DNA of 64,000 nucleotides from the NCBI RefSeq assembly GCF_003664995.1, contig NZ_JFHL01000025.1:26976-90975 (forward strand), written 5' to 3'. The translations under genes were made by a program, and so were the position numbers. The stretch comes from Mesotoga sp. BH458_6_3_2_1 (GTDB taxonomy: Bacteria > Thermotogota > Thermotogae > Petrotogales > Kosmotogaceae). The notes beneath the pieces are model-generated. The model did no database searches and was not told the DNA's origin. It saw nothing but the letters and a program-made list of their open reading frames with translations. Numbering within the stretch: position 1 is the first letter of the stretch; every line of letters starts with the position of its first letter. Of the stretch, positions 28,166-38,486 are shown one piece after another.

Positions 28166-31100
28166 TTGAAAGGTGTTCTTGTCTGTGGAAAAGAAGGCAG
28201 AAGAAGAAGCGATTGCTTGCTGCAGAAGATCCAGGAAAGCTACAGCGGAGATCCCTTCTCCTTTCTCTTCGTAGGACCATCTTCTTTCTTTCTGCGAACG
28301 GTGAAAGATTCCTTGGTGAAGAGGGGGCTTTCGATCGCCGCCGGACAGTTCAGTACTGAGAGATCTCTTGCCATGAAAATGGTTAGGGAGATGTTCCCGG
28401 ATCTCAGAGCCGTTCCCGAAAGAGGCGAAAGAATAGAGATCGCGAAGGCCTTCGAAAAGGTCAAGAAGTACTATCCTTCAGAAAAGGCCACGAGCTACTT
28501 TCATGAAGCCATCGTAGTCTTGAAGGAGAATCTCGGAAATTTCGAGACCGCCTTCGGGAGAGAAGACGTCGTTCCCGAGGTTCTGAAGAAAGTCTACGCA
28601 GAGCTTCAAGAACACTTTAAAGAAGGCAAGCTTTTCGATTCATACGATGCCATGAGGCTGGCGGCAGTGCAAACCGATCTCGAAAGAGGCGCTTTCGGAA
28701 AGACTCTGTTCATAGACGGTTTCTACGATTTCAGTCCGGCAACCAGGGCTTTTCTGAAGAATATTATGCGTTGTTTCGACGAGGTTTATCTCTCATGTCC
28801 TGGAGATAGTGATAGAAAAAATCTGTTCAGGGAGAGTCAAACCATTTCAGCTCTCTTCGAGGGCATCGGCTTCGACAAGATAAATGTTGATCGGAGCGAA
28901 ATCGGCCCACTTACAAAAGTGAATGGGATTCTCTTTTCGGATCGGGAAGAGTTCAATGACACCGGGTGTGAAAACGCTGAGATTGTCGAGTGCAACGATC
29001 TGTACGGAGAGGTCGACTTCGTCGCCAGGGAAGTAAAGAGAGCGATAGCGAAGGGAGAACTGAAGCCGGAGGAGATAGAGATTGTAATACCGAATCAGGA
29101 TTACTGGAGGGTATTGAAGAAATCGCTGAACGACTTCGGGATCCCTGTAGTGAGCAAGAATTCGGTTTCCTTGCTCGAATCGAAGAGCATCCAGACCCTT
29201 CTACTGCCGCTTGAAGTGGTATCCGATTCTTTCGAGCCTTGGGGAATCCTCGAAATGATAGATGCCGGCTACGGTGGCGGTACGATAGATTCCGTTCTTT
29301 TCGAGAAAGTAATGGCATCGGCCGGTCTGCAGTTCGAAATGTCTGGAGCCACGACAGAGGATGCAAAGAAGGCATGGCTGGAGAAGCTAGAGACTTACAA
29401 ACGTTTTCTCGGTGCAAAATCTGAAAGCCTAGCCTCCAAAGACGATCTTGACGAGGACTTCTCTGCTCTGTCCCAAATCCAGGAGATAAAAGAAGAGATA
29501 CGGTTCATAGAGTATGCTGCCAAACCCGCTGTCAAGAGGGTCTTTTCACTTCTGAATAGCATTGATAGAAATGTGTCGATGCCTCTTTCGAAATATGAAG
29601 CCTTCTTCCGAGTCTGTGAAGAGAAACTTGGACTAAAAGAGCTTACGGGAAACAAGGAAAAGACATTGGTATCTGAAAACATTGCCTGCGTCGAACAGTT
29701 CATTCAAAGAGCCGTTCCTTCACACGCCGGGATTCTTGAAGCTATGGAAATCACCGAGTACGATCCAGAAAAATACCACAAGTCTCTCATGAAGTATCTG
29801 GAAGGCGAGGATCTGCGGGGCGAGGCCAATATGGGGGGTGGAGTCGAAGTCCTCTCACTGATCGACTCTCGTTACACTTCGAAGAAGGTCAAGTACTTCA
29901 TGGGATTCAACGAGGGAAATTACCCCGTTTTGTCTCTCAATCCACTCTATGCGGGCGCGCAGTACTCCGAGCCCAGAGCCAAGGACATTCTGGGCATTCA
30001 GGAGAACAGGCAGAAACTGGGCCTTTTTCTGGCGATGAGCGGTGCACAGGAGAGGCTCTGCATAACTTTCTCGAACTCCACGGTCGATGGGAACGTGCTG
30101 ATGAAGTCTCCTTACGAAGGATCGGTTCTTGGGGCATTCGGCAAATCTGAGCCCAAACCCCACGGCCGCGTAGAAGGCAAGCGCACCGATCTCGTGTCCG
30201 TGCCGTCGGAGGCTATGAGCCCGGCGGATTACAGGCTTTCGATAGCCAGTCTGTTCAAGGAGAACCCCGAGGAATGGGAGAAACATAAAAACTCGGAAAC
30301 AGTCTCCACTCTGGAGAAGAACCTGAGCTCGATCACAAACGACTTTTCCTTCAAGGTCCCCGGCGTGAAAGCAGCCGAGGAGCTGACGGAGAAATGTATT
30401 AGCTTCTCTACGGTCGGGACCTACTGCAAGTGCAAATTCAAGTATTTCTTGAACTATGTGCTTGGGTTGCAGCCTGTTCCGGAGGAGATACTAGAGCTTT
30501 CTCCCATGGATGCGGGAAGCGTTTTTCATGCCGTTCTCAGCGATCACCTCGGAAGTGGCGTCGCGCTAGATGAGAGCCTCGAGAAGAATCTCCGGAGGTT
30601 TTCTGGCGGCATAAACAAGGCGCTCTTCAAAAGGCGCTACGATCAGATGTTGAAGATACTTACAGAATATATGGATTACGATCAATCGGAGGAGACCAGT
30701 GCCGGAAGGACTGTATTCCGTACGGAGCTCTCCTTTGGGTTCGATACATCCGATTACGGCCCGCTGAAGCTGACCCCCGAGATTTGTGTACACGGAATCG
30801 TAGACAGGATCGACACTTGTGAAGATGGTACGCTATTTGTCATCGACTACAAGAGCGGCAAAAGTCTGGGATCAGCGATGGCCGAACAGCTTATACTCTA
30901 TTCGATGGCAGTCGAAAACGCCTTCTCGGAAGAGAACAAAGTGGTGAGCGGGGGAGAATTCAGGCTCATAAAGGGTAAGAATAAAGCCAACAATTTTTCG
31001 ATCGATTACTCTTCGGGTGAAAGAAAGTGGAAGTTCGACGGCAAACTGAAATTCAAGATTTGCGAGACTGCCGAAAAGGGAAAGATTTCGGACGATGAGT

Positions 31101-31258
31101 TTGTCAGAGCCGTTGAAGAGATAATCAAAAGCGTCCAGTCGGGCGATTTCTCCATCGAAACCTGGAAAGGAAAAGCATCTAATTGCTACAGGTGCGAAAA
31201 CGAAGGAATCTTCAACATTCTGAAGTGGAGACAAAAAGGCGGGCCAAGCGATGAATAA
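28166..31258 (+). CDS. addB: AddB-like helicase/nuclease subunit
   Basis: Probable B subunit of an AddAB-type double-strand-break processing enzyme, about 1030 residues. A degenerate helicase-like fold occupies the first two thirds (LFIDGFYDFSP near 185). The C-terminus carries a RecB-family nuclease: CKCKFKYF near 753, GIVDRID near 875 and VIDYKSGK near 891, then CYRCENEG near 1007. Classical AddB has one cysteine early and three late in its Fe-S cluster; here two appear early and two late. The frame opens at ATG 28127, but TTG 28166 with GGGGG six bases upstream is better supported. It overlaps the AddA-like gene by 8 bases, so the two are coupled. Confidence 0.75.
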   Translation: MKGVLVCGKEGRRRSDCLLQKIQESYSGDPFSFLFVGPSSFFLRTVKDSLVKRGLSIAAGQFSTERSLAMKMVREMFPDLRAVPERGERIEIAKAFEKVKKYYPSEKATSYFHEAIVVLKENLGNFETAFGREDVVPEVLKKVYAELQEHFKEGKLFDSYDAMRLAAVQTDLERGAFGKTLFIDGFYDFSPATRAFLKNIMRCFDEVYLSCPGDSDRKNLFRESQTISALFEGIGFDKINVDRSEIGPLTKVNGILFSDREEFNDTGCENAEIVECNDLYGEVDFVAREVKRAIAKGELKPEEIEIVIPNQDYWRVLKKSLNDFGIPVVSKNSVSLLESKSIQTLLLPLEVVSDSFEPWGILEMIDAGYGGGTIDSVLFEKVMASAGLQFEMSGATTEDAKKAWLEKLETYKRFLGAKSESLASKDDLDEDFSALSQIQEIKEEIRFIEYAAKPAVKRVFSLLNSIDRNVSMPLSKYEAFFRVCEEKLGLKELTGNKEKTLVSENIACVEQFIQRAVPSHAGILEAMEITEYDPEKYHKSLMKYLEGEDLRGEANMGGGVEVLSLIDSRYTSKKVKYFMGFNEGNYPVLSLNPLYAGAQYSEPRAKDILGIQENRQKLGLFLAMSGAQERLCITFSNSTVDGNVLMKSPYEGSVLGAFGKSEPKPHGRVEGKRTDLVSVPSEAMSPADYRLSIASLFKENPEEWEKHKNSETVSTLEKNLSSITNDFSFKVPGVKAAEELTEKCISFSTVGTYCKCKFKYFLNYVLGLQPVPEEILELSPMDAGSVFHAVLSDHLGSGVALDESLEKNLRRFSGGINKALFKRRYDQMLKILTEYMDYDQSEETSAGRTVFRTELSFGFDTSDYGPLKLTPEICVHGIVDRIDTCEDGTLFVIDYKSGKSLGSAMAEQLILYSMAVENAFSEENKVVSGGEFRLIKGKNKANNFSIDYSSGERKWKFDGKLKFKICETAEKGKISDDEFVRAVEEIIKSVQSGDFSIETWKGKASNCYRCENEGIFNILKWRQKGGPSDE

Positions 31259-34148
31259 AAACACATTCATCTCCGCTTCTGCAGGCACCGGCAAGACATA
31301 CAGGCTGGTGGAGGAATACATGGGAATTCTTCGCTCCGACGAAAAGCTGGGCATCGAAAACATCCTGGCGATTACCTTCACTGAAAAGGCCGCTGCGGAG
31401 ATGAAGGAGAGAGTGGCGAAGGCGATACTGGAACAAATAGATAAAGCTGCCAGCGAAGGCGAGCGGAAAAGATGGAAAGAAATCAATTCAAGGGTCATGC
31501 ACGCCTGGATCTCGACTATCCACTCCTTCTGCGCGAGAATACTCAGGGAGTCTATTCTGAATACGAGTTCCGATCTGGATCCTGGATTTTCTATTATTAC
31601 GGGAACGAAGAAGATACTCGAACTTCAGGCCCTTGGAAGGTTCTTCTCGCGCAATCTCGATTCTCTGGATGAAATGATAGACATCTACGGCCTGGACAAG
31701 ACTTACAAGATTCTTGAGGACTGCCTCTCCAAACAGAGACACAACATGTATCTCTACAGCCCCATTGAAAACAAAGATAAGGAAGAGAACGCCGAGAAGA
31801 TCTCCAGAGCGACAGCTGTCTGCCACGAAGCATTCAAGAAGCTAAACAAGGAATACGAGGAACTGACATTGAAGAAGGCTCAGCTCGACTTCGAGCAGTT
31901 GCTGGAAGAGACAAGGAAGATGCTGAACGACAATCCCAAGATAGCAGATGAATATTCCAAGAGGTTCAAGTACATTCTAGTAGACGAGTTCCAGGATACG
32001 GACGAGCTTCAGGCGGAGATTATCAGTAAGTTGACGGCTTCGGGAAATGTGAAGGTGCTTTTTGTAGGGGACGACAAGCAGTCGATTTACCGGTTCAGGG
32101 GAGCGAATGTCGAGATCTTCAATCTGACAAGAAGGAAATTCGAAGAAAGCGACGACGCCACGGACACTCTCGGAAAATCATACAGGTCGCACCCGGAGAT
32201 TGTGAAGTTCCACAACATATTCTTCAAGAAAGTGATGAGCAACCCAACGCTTGAGGCATTTGCGTCGAGGTACGGCAAGAATGTGGAGGCCCTTGAGCCT
32301 CACGGTGACAGGAGAGAAAAGCGGTTAAGAATACTTGAAAGCAAAGATAAAGACCACGCAGGACCCATCGCTGCTCATATACGTTCGCTTCTGGATGAGG
32401 AGCTCGATTTCAGAGAGGGAAAATCTGTTGTAACGCGCAAGATACGGCCAGGAGATATAGCCATACTCCTCAGGAAGTTCAAGAACGTTGAAAAGTATCA
32501 GGAGGCGCTTGAAGCAAATCGGATTCCTTACTATACGGTGGGCTCTAGAAAGTTCTTCCAGCGGCCCGAGATAGCCGGACTTATAGCATTCGTAAGTTTT
32601 CTCGGCAATCCCGCAGACGACAGGGCCTTCCTGTCGTTCTTCCTTTCTCCAGCATGGGGAGGCACGCTTCAGGATGCGGCGAGACTCAAGGAGAAATACA
32701 GTCACTTCTATGATTGCATTATGAGGAGCGAAGACAAATCCTTCGTCGATCTTCGCACGATCATAACAAGGTATTCGCGCCTTGCGAGACTACTTAAGCC
32801 GGGAGAGATTCTCGACTCCTTCGTCGGAGAGACGGACTACCTTCCGAAGATGACGCTCCTTGCAATGCCCGAGCAGTGTCTGGCCAACGTAATTAAATTC
32901 CTTCAAATATCCAAGGAGCTCGACTCTCTCGGGATAAGTTTGAGGGAGTTTTCGAAGAACATTGAATTGTATTCCGAAGAGGCAGACGAGGGTGAAGCGG
33001 CCCTGGAGAACGAGAAGAGCGACAGCGTGAAGATAATGACAGTCCACCAGGCAAAGGGGCTGGAATTTCCCGTTGTGATCGTTGCCGAGATGACGGAGAA
33101 TCCGAGGAAAGAGACCCCTTCAATGCTTTTCGACACAGCTTCGAAAGGCTTCACTCTTTACAGCAAGGAACTGACGACGGACGACCTAGACATGGTGTAT
33201 AGAGCAGATCTGAGAAAACAGGTCGAAGAAGAGAAGAGAACCCTCTATGTTGCGCTTACAAGACCCAGGGAAATACTTGTAATGAATGTCGACAAAGAGG
33301 CCATGGAGAAGGATCTGAAAAAGAAGAGAGACGATACGGCTATCGGCTGGCTTCCTCAGATAGTGATTGGCCTTTACAACGATGAAACCGGGCAGCTGGA
33401 AGATGAGCTCGAGGACCTGGCTACTTTTGTGAAGGCCCCGGCTATCATTGAAGGCGCGGAAATTCGACGTGAAGAAACCCCGTGGGAAGAGCCCGATAAC
33501 GGTTACATGAAGCGCTTCGATCATCTCAAATTCAGGAGAATAGTCTCACCCACTACGCTCGACTTCGATGACAAACAGACAGAGATTCTGGAACTTGACA
33601 GTATCGAAAGAACTTCACGTTCCTCAACGGCCGAAGGGCTGTACGTTCACAGGATCTTCGAGCAGCTCGGAAACCCCGCTGGAAGACCAAAGGGAAAGAG
33701 ACTGAATGAGATCCTGAGCGATCCTGAACTTCTAAGAGAGTCGGCGGCCCCTGAAAGGGCAAAGGAGATCCTGGAGCAACTGAAGGAGCTTGGCCATCAC
33801 GAGATAATTCGCGAAATCGAGGACTCAGAGGTTTGCAGAAGCGAAGTGCGCTTTGAGAGAGCCTTCGACAAGTTCATACTGGCGGGCGTAATCGACAAAC
33901 TCTACAAGACATCTGAAGGCTGGAAGATCGTTGACTTCAAGCTGGCCGAAAAGAGAGCTGACATGCTTGAGAGATACAAGTTCCAGATGGAGTTCTACCT
34001 GTATCTTCTGAAGAATTCTCTCGACCCTGTTTCGGCGACTATTCTGTATCTCAAAGACGGGGATACGGAGACCGTGACTCTCCAAAACACTCGCGACTTC
34101 GAAATCAGACTCGAAAACCATGTGACCCATCAAACAGAAGAAAACTGA
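31251..34148 (+). CDS. addA: AddA-like UvrD-family helicase/nuclease subunit
   Basis: Probable A subunit of the same recombination enzyme, 965 residues. Walker A SASAGTGKT near residue 8-16, TFTEKAAAEM near 44, VDEFQDTDE near 243, VGDDKQSIYRFRG near 272, TVHQAKGLEFPVV near 597 and ALTRPRE near 668 are the superfamily I helicase motifs. The C-terminus has GVIDKLYK near 879 and IVDFKLAEK near 893, the catalytic core of the RecB-type nuclease. AddAB makes recombinogenic single-stranded ends and degrades foreign linear DNA. It could also be a RecB-like enzyme; the pairing with the AddB-like gene decides for AddA. Confidence 0.8.
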   Translation: MNKNTFISASAGTGKTYRLVEEYMGILRSDEKLGIENILAITFTEKAAAEMKERVAKAILEQIDKAASEGERKRWKEINSRVMHAWISTIHSFCARILRESILNTSSDLDPGFSIITGTKKILELQALGRFFSRNLDSLDEMIDIYGLDKTYKILEDCLSKQRHNMYLYSPIENKDKEENAEKISRATAVCHEAFKKLNKEYEELTLKKAQLDFEQLLEETRKMLNDNPKIADEYSKRFKYILVDEFQDTDELQAEIISKLTASGNVKVLFVGDDKQSIYRFRGANVEIFNLTRRKFEESDDATDTLGKSYRSHPEIVKFHNIFFKKVMSNPTLEAFASRYGKNVEALEPHGDRREKRLRILESKDKDHAGPIAAHIRSLLDEELDFREGKSVVTRKIRPGDIAILLRKFKNVEKYQEALEANRIPYYTVGSRKFFQRPEIAGLIAFVSFLGNPADDRAFLSFFLSPAWGGTLQDAARLKEKYSHFYDCIMRSEDKSFVDLRTIITRYSRLARLLKPGEILDSFVGETDYLPKMTLLAMPEQCLANVIKFLQISKELDSLGISLREFSKNIELYSEEADEGEAALENEKSDSVKIMTVHQAKGLEFPVVIVAEMTENPRKETPSMLFDTASKGFTLYSKELTTDDLDMVYRADLRKQVEEEKRTLYVALTRPREILVMNVDKEAMEKDLKKKRDDTAIGWLPQIVIGLYNDETGQLEDELEDLATFVKAPAIIEGAEIRREETPWEEPDNGYMKRFDHLKFRRIVSPTTLDFDDKQTEILELDSIERTSRSSTAEGLYVHRIFEQLGNPAGRPKGKRLNEILSDPELLRESAAPERAKEILEQLKELGHHEIIREIEDSEVCRSEVRFERAFDKFILAGVIDKLYKTSEGWKIVDFKLAEKRADMLERYKFQMEFYLYLLKNSLDPVSATILYLKDGDTETVTLQNTRDFEIRLENHVTHQTEEN

Positions 34149-34245
34149 AAACAGTCTCTGATTGGCTTTGCTGTATGGAACGGACTTGATGACGGAGGGC
34201 TTTATTGCCTGCGCAGTGAGTCTCCGTCTAGAAGGAGTGAGCTCT

Positions 34246-36240
34246 TTGAACGAAAGAGTTAGAGAACAACTCACAGAGCTGGTGAAGACGCACGGTGTAG
34301 ATATACTCGATCAACCGGATAAGATCGAGACCTTGCTCAAAACGTCCTTTGGGGAATCTGAAACCGAGATAATGGCTATCGTAACGGCTCTGAGAGAGGG
34401 TTTGCTCAGAGAGTTACTGAGAAGCGAAGACTCCTCTGCACGGACTGCTGCAATTGAAGGCTTTTCCCGACGACTTAGAAAAAACCGCTCCATGGATGAA
34501 GAGGCCGCGAGCTGGGCTATAGAAAGCATAGCGTTAGCGCTTGGGAAGTTAACGCCGGCCGAAACTGAATCTTCCGGGATGAAGACAACAAATGGAGATG
34601 AACTGGTCTACATCGAGGGCGGTAGTTTTGCCATGGGTGACACCTGGGGAGACGGAGCCGACGCTGAAAGACCGGCGCACAGAGTGAATATCACGTACGA
34701 TCTCTACGTGGGTAAGTATCCAGTGACCTTCGAGGAATACGACAGGTTTTGCATGGAGACAGGAGCCACGGAACCGGAAGATGAGGGACTGGGAAGGGGA
34801 AGAAGACCGGTAATCAACGTGAACTGGTTCCAGGCGACCTGGTACTGCAACTGGTTAAGCGAGAAGGAGGGCTTACCTCCGGCCTACTATGAAGACGGGA
34901 GTCTTCTGGACGAAAACGGGAAGAAGACGAATGACATAGCGAGAGTACGGGGATACAGGTTGTTGAGCGAGGCCGAATGGGAGTATGCGGCAAGGGGCGG
35001 AAGAGAGAGCCGAGGTCACAAATATTCCGGTTCCGATGACCCGAGCCTTGTTGCCTGGTTCGATGAAAAACCCAGTGAAGCTCCGACCGATTTGAGTAAA
35101 GCAAAGAGGCTCGTAGCCCACGAAGTTGGGATGAAGATGCCAAATGAACTTGGCCTGTACGACATGAGCGGCAGTGTTTGGGAGTGGTGTTCAGATCGAT
35201 TCGATGATTATGCCGGTTCGGAACAGACAAATCCACATTCAATAAGCGAAGGCGGCCGGGTCATTCGGGGCGGCTGCTGGTTCAAGCCCGCCAATTTAGC
35301 AAGGATTGCTCACCGAGAAGAACTTTCACCGATGGAAATCCACAATGGCGTGGGCTTTCGAATCTGCAGAGCGGCAGATCGAAAAACAAAAGCAGTTTCA
35401 TTTTCAGAGAGAAATGAAAGACAGGCCGATGAGTCCTCATTTATGCCAGCCGGAGAGGTTCCCGACTTGGTGCTCGTTGAGAGAGGAAGCTTCAAAATGG
35501 GAGACACATGGGGCGACGGATTGATAGACGAAAGACCGGTTCGCGAAGTAAGAATTACGTATGACTTTTACATTGGCAAGCACGAAGTCAGGTTCTCAGA
35601 ATTCGACGTCTTCTGTGAAGCCACGGGAAGAATCCCTCCTTCCGACGAGGACTGGGGGAGGGGAGATTTGCCCGTCATAAACGTAACTTGGTGGGACGCC
35701 GTGGAGTTCTGCAACTGGCTTAGCGAGAGAGAAGGTCTCCCAAAGGCCTATGACGATGACGGACGCCTCCTGGATGCCACGGGAAAGGCTACGGACAAAT
35801 TGGAAAGAGTACCCGGATTTAGGCTGCCTACGGAAGCCGAATGGGAATATGCGGCCAGGGGAGGTAACAAGAGCGAAGGTCATAAGTATGCAGGAAGCGA
35901 CGACGTGGACGAAGTCGCCTGGTACTGCGAAAATTCGGGAATCAAGACGCACGAAGTGGGAAAGAAGGCGCCGAATGAACTGGGAATCCACGATATGTCC
36001 GGCAACGTCTGGGAGTGGTGCTCCGACTGGTACGAGGAAGACTACTACAGGTACAGCCCAAATGTGAACCCGTACAATACCGAAGGCGACTACGAACGGG
36101 TCATGCGGGGCGGCAGCGCGGGACTTAATGAGACTTTCGCCCGGGTAACACATCGCGATTATCTGGAGCCCTCTTCAGCGGGCAACGCTGTCGGCTTTCG
36201 CATATGCAGAACAGCCAAAAACCAATCCGAACTTCCTTGA
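34246..36240 (+). CDS. Protein with two tandem FGE-sulfatase-like domains
   Basis: About 664 residues. The frame opens at TTG 34162, but TTG 34246 has AAGGAG 8 bases upstream and starts exactly at a recognisable N-terminal helical domain (residues 1-105, VKTHGVDILDQPDKIETLL pattern), of the sort placed before varied effector domains. Two FGE-like domains follow (about 115-375 and 395-660), each with GDTWGDG, YCNWLSEKEGLP or CNWLSEREGLP, EAEWEYAARGG, SG(S/N)VWEWCSD, RGG and GFRICR. Neither has the cysteine pair of true formylglycine-generating enzymes, so binding is more likely than catalysis. It follows the AddA-like gene by about 100 bases on the same strand. Confidence 0.85.
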   Translation: MNERVREQLTELVKTHGVDILDQPDKIETLLKTSFGESETEIMAIVTALREGLLRELLRSEDSSARTAAIEGFSRRLRKNRSMDEEAASWAIESIALALGKLTPAETESSGMKTTNGDELVYIEGGSFAMGDTWGDGADAERPAHRVNITYDLYVGKYPVTFEEYDRFCMETGATEPEDEGLGRGRRPVINVNWFQATWYCNWLSEKEGLPPAYYEDGSLLDENGKKTNDIARVRGYRLLSEAEWEYAARGGRESRGHKYSGSDDPSLVAWFDEKPSEAPTDLSKAKRLVAHEVGMKMPNELGLYDMSGSVWEWCSDRFDDYAGSEQTNPHSISEGGRVIRGGCWFKPANLARIAHREELSPMEIHNGVGFRICRAADRKTKAVSFSERNERQADESSFMPAGEVPDLVLVERGSFKMGDTWGDGLIDERPVREVRITYDFYIGKHEVRFSEFDVFCEATGRIPPSDEDWGRGDLPVINVTWWDAVEFCNWLSEREGLPKAYDDDGRLLDATGKATDKLERVPGFRLPTEAEWEYAARGGNKSEGHKYAGSDDVDEVAWYCENSGIKTHEVGKKAPNELGIHDMSGNVWEWCSDWYEEDYYRYSPNVNPYNTEGDYERVMRGGSAGLNETFARVTHRDYLEPSSAGNAVGFRICRTAKNQSELP

Positions 36241-36559
36241 CACAACCAAATAATTTTTTCTCAATACACTTTTAGAATCATTTACTGCTGGACCCGGTTC
36301 CTTAGAAAATGGAGACGGGAAGATGACGACCTACACTGAGCAGTTCTTCTACTGTAGAACGCGCTCATAGAAAGGAGGAATCATATCTGGAGTACAGATC
36401 TTCATTTCGGAAAACAGCAGGCCCGTTCTTGTCATGAGCTTTCATCTCGCTGCATAAAACAGAGATTCTTCCTCTGCAATCACCGTTTCTCAAAGGTCCT
36501 GCTGAAAGCAAGTGAGAGTGTGTCAATTACGGGAACTAAATAACTGGAGGGATCGAATA
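36241..36559. other. Intergenic
   Basis: About 320 bases. Nothing identified beyond the GGAGG ribosome site of the next gene near 36546. Confidence 0.5.
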
Positions 36560-37435
36560 ATGACTGATGTTGAAATGCTTGTGTATGATGGCATAAGGAA
36601 AACGATAAACAGATTCAGAGAGAAGCCTTTCTTTTACTTCACAGAGTCGGACATTCATGCTTCTCTTCAAAGAGATATCATGGAGGGAGGCAGCAAAGAA
36701 CTCGTTCACAGGGAAGATGGGATAGCTGTTTCCCTTGTTCATCTAGAATATCCTACAAATTTCAGATATGAAAAACGCAAACTTCTTGAGGGATATGGAA
36801 ATGATGATATCTCGATTACATCGATCGATAATAAAGCTAAATACGGTGATAGAGGCAATTTCGATCTCGTTGTACTAAACAAGGATTTTGTTCGTTCTGT
36901 ATTCGAAAAACTTCATGATAGCGAAAATTCAGAATTTACCGACCTTGAAATGATTCTGAAGCGTGTGATAAACAAAGATGCTTCGCTTTCGATAGAAAGG
37001 AAGCATAAAGATGATTCAACGTACAAAAGAGAAGTGCAGTATGCCATTGAGGTTAAGTTCATACACCCCTTCAATGCGAGAAATATAAATATGCTCGAAG
37101 AGGTGATCACAGACAATGAGAAACTGAGATTGGCCACCGAACACTCCGATGGTTTCGTTAAAGCCATAAACCTGGTTTTCTGCAGCTCGCAGGAGAAAGT
37201 CAGATCCGATCGTAAAGATCCTGTAATTAATAGAATAAGAGAATACATCAGAAACGGTAGAACAGTACACGAGAACAGAGAGTATAAGGTTCCTGAGGCT
37301 TCACTAAATGTATTTATCGACTCTCATCTGGATGAGTCGAGAAAAAATACCGATAAACCGATTACCTGGCCCGCTAAAGGCACCATGAATTCAGGAGATT
37401 GGAGGAATGAACTGATAAGCACGATAATAAGGTAA
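36560..37435 (+). CDS. PD-(D/E)XK nuclease-like hypothetical protein
   Basis: About 291 residues. The frame opens at 36512, but ATG 36560 with GGAGG upstream is the better start. RGNFDLVVLN near residue 95-104 followed by YAIEVKFIHPF near 161-171 matches the spaced D...ExK active site of restriction-endonuclease-fold proteins. The rest is charged and shows no other domain. No methyltransferase is adjacent, so it is not an evident R-M pair. Function as a nuclease is inferred from two short motifs. Confidence 0.6.
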   Translation: MTDVEMLVYDGIRKTINRFREKPFFYFTESDIHASLQRDIMEGGSKELVHREDGIAVSLVHLEYPTNFRYEKRKLLEGYGNDDISITSIDNKAKYGDRGNFDLVVLNKDFVRSVFEKLHDSENSEFTDLEMILKRVINKDASLSIERKHKDDSTYKREVQYAIEVKFIHPFNARNINMLEEVITDNEKLRLATEHSDGFVKAINLVFCSSQEKVRSDRKDPVINRIREYIRNGRTVHENREYKVPEASLNVFIDSHLDESRKNTDKPITWPAKGTMNSGDWRNELISTIIR

Positions 37436-38486
37436 TTGTCTTTTCAAGACTTCTCTTCTGTGCGAAACTCGCCTTGTTTCTTGAATATGTACTGGATTGC
37501 TGACTTCGTCCTTCCTTCAGGCAGCACAAAAATAATTCTAGAGAGTTATGATAATCGAGGTATTATGCAATCTTATGACAGAGCGAATTGAATTGGATCA
37601 AACTCCCGTTCCTCAGGATTTCTTGATCAGTTACGTCTTGCTGGCCCTCATAAAACCGTTAAATGGTCCTTCCGATATTCCCCTGACGATTATCTACTAA
37701 TGATAGGCTGGCCAACATTTTCTGCCTTCAGCTAGAGGAATCACTCACTCAATATACTCATAAGGTATTATGCTGGCAGATTTGACAGAATTGAGCCGAA
37801 AAAAATGGTTAAGCGGAGCCCTTTGCCTGCTCCGCCCACGGGGCCACCCCCATGCAGTGAAATTATAGCACTTTGCCATCCTTAGGAGAAAGTGATCGAT
37901 AACAGAAGAAGATGCATATTGCTCGACATAAGAAAGCATCACCTGTTTCTTTTCATGGAAAGGAACATACTGGATTTTCCGGATCAATTCAAGTCAGCTT
38001 GCATTGTCTCCATGATTGGAAACAGGTTTGTCATTTGAAGCTCTAAGAAGAGTCAATATGGCAAAAAAACGAAAACAATAATCAGAATGTGGCGACTTGG
38101 AAGCATTGAGAAGCCTAATTCATAAGGCTAATAAACTTGTTTTGGCAACAACGGGGTGAATGAACCACGAATAAGATGGCATTCTATCGCCGGATCGTTG
38201 AAGCTAACTCCTATGTACTCTCATCTGTCCATTCCAATATTGATACTTGTCCAGAAAAAATGGTCTCACTCGCATTCAGGAAAACCAATTCTACGTTCAT
38301 TGAAGAAGAATGCTGATCACTGCTGAAGAATTCTTCGCTTTCTTTCTGTATTTGCTTGCTCAAGCAACGATGGTGATATCCAACATTCACATGGCTTCGT
38401 GCACACTCATTGTCCTATTTTCGCTAGACTCATGATTGGTAGAGATATTTAGAACGAGGCAAGTTATGAACCTTTTGAGTTTCAAC
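37436..38486. other. Intergenic with dispersed repeat
   Basis: About 1 kb without a gene. Copy A of a roughly 225-base dispersed repeat occupies 37807-38031; the rest shows nothing recognisable. Confidence 0.55.
37807..38031 (+). repeat. 225-base dispersed repeat with hairpin, copy A
   Basis: Closely matches 47178-47402 over its full length, with small indels. It begins with a 7-base-pair hairpin (GCGGAGC, 9-base loop, GCTCCGC) followed by a C/G-rich stretch and then ordinary AT-rich sequence. No coding capacity shared between copies. Could be a non-autonomous mobile element or a structured-RNA gene family. Confidence 0.75.
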
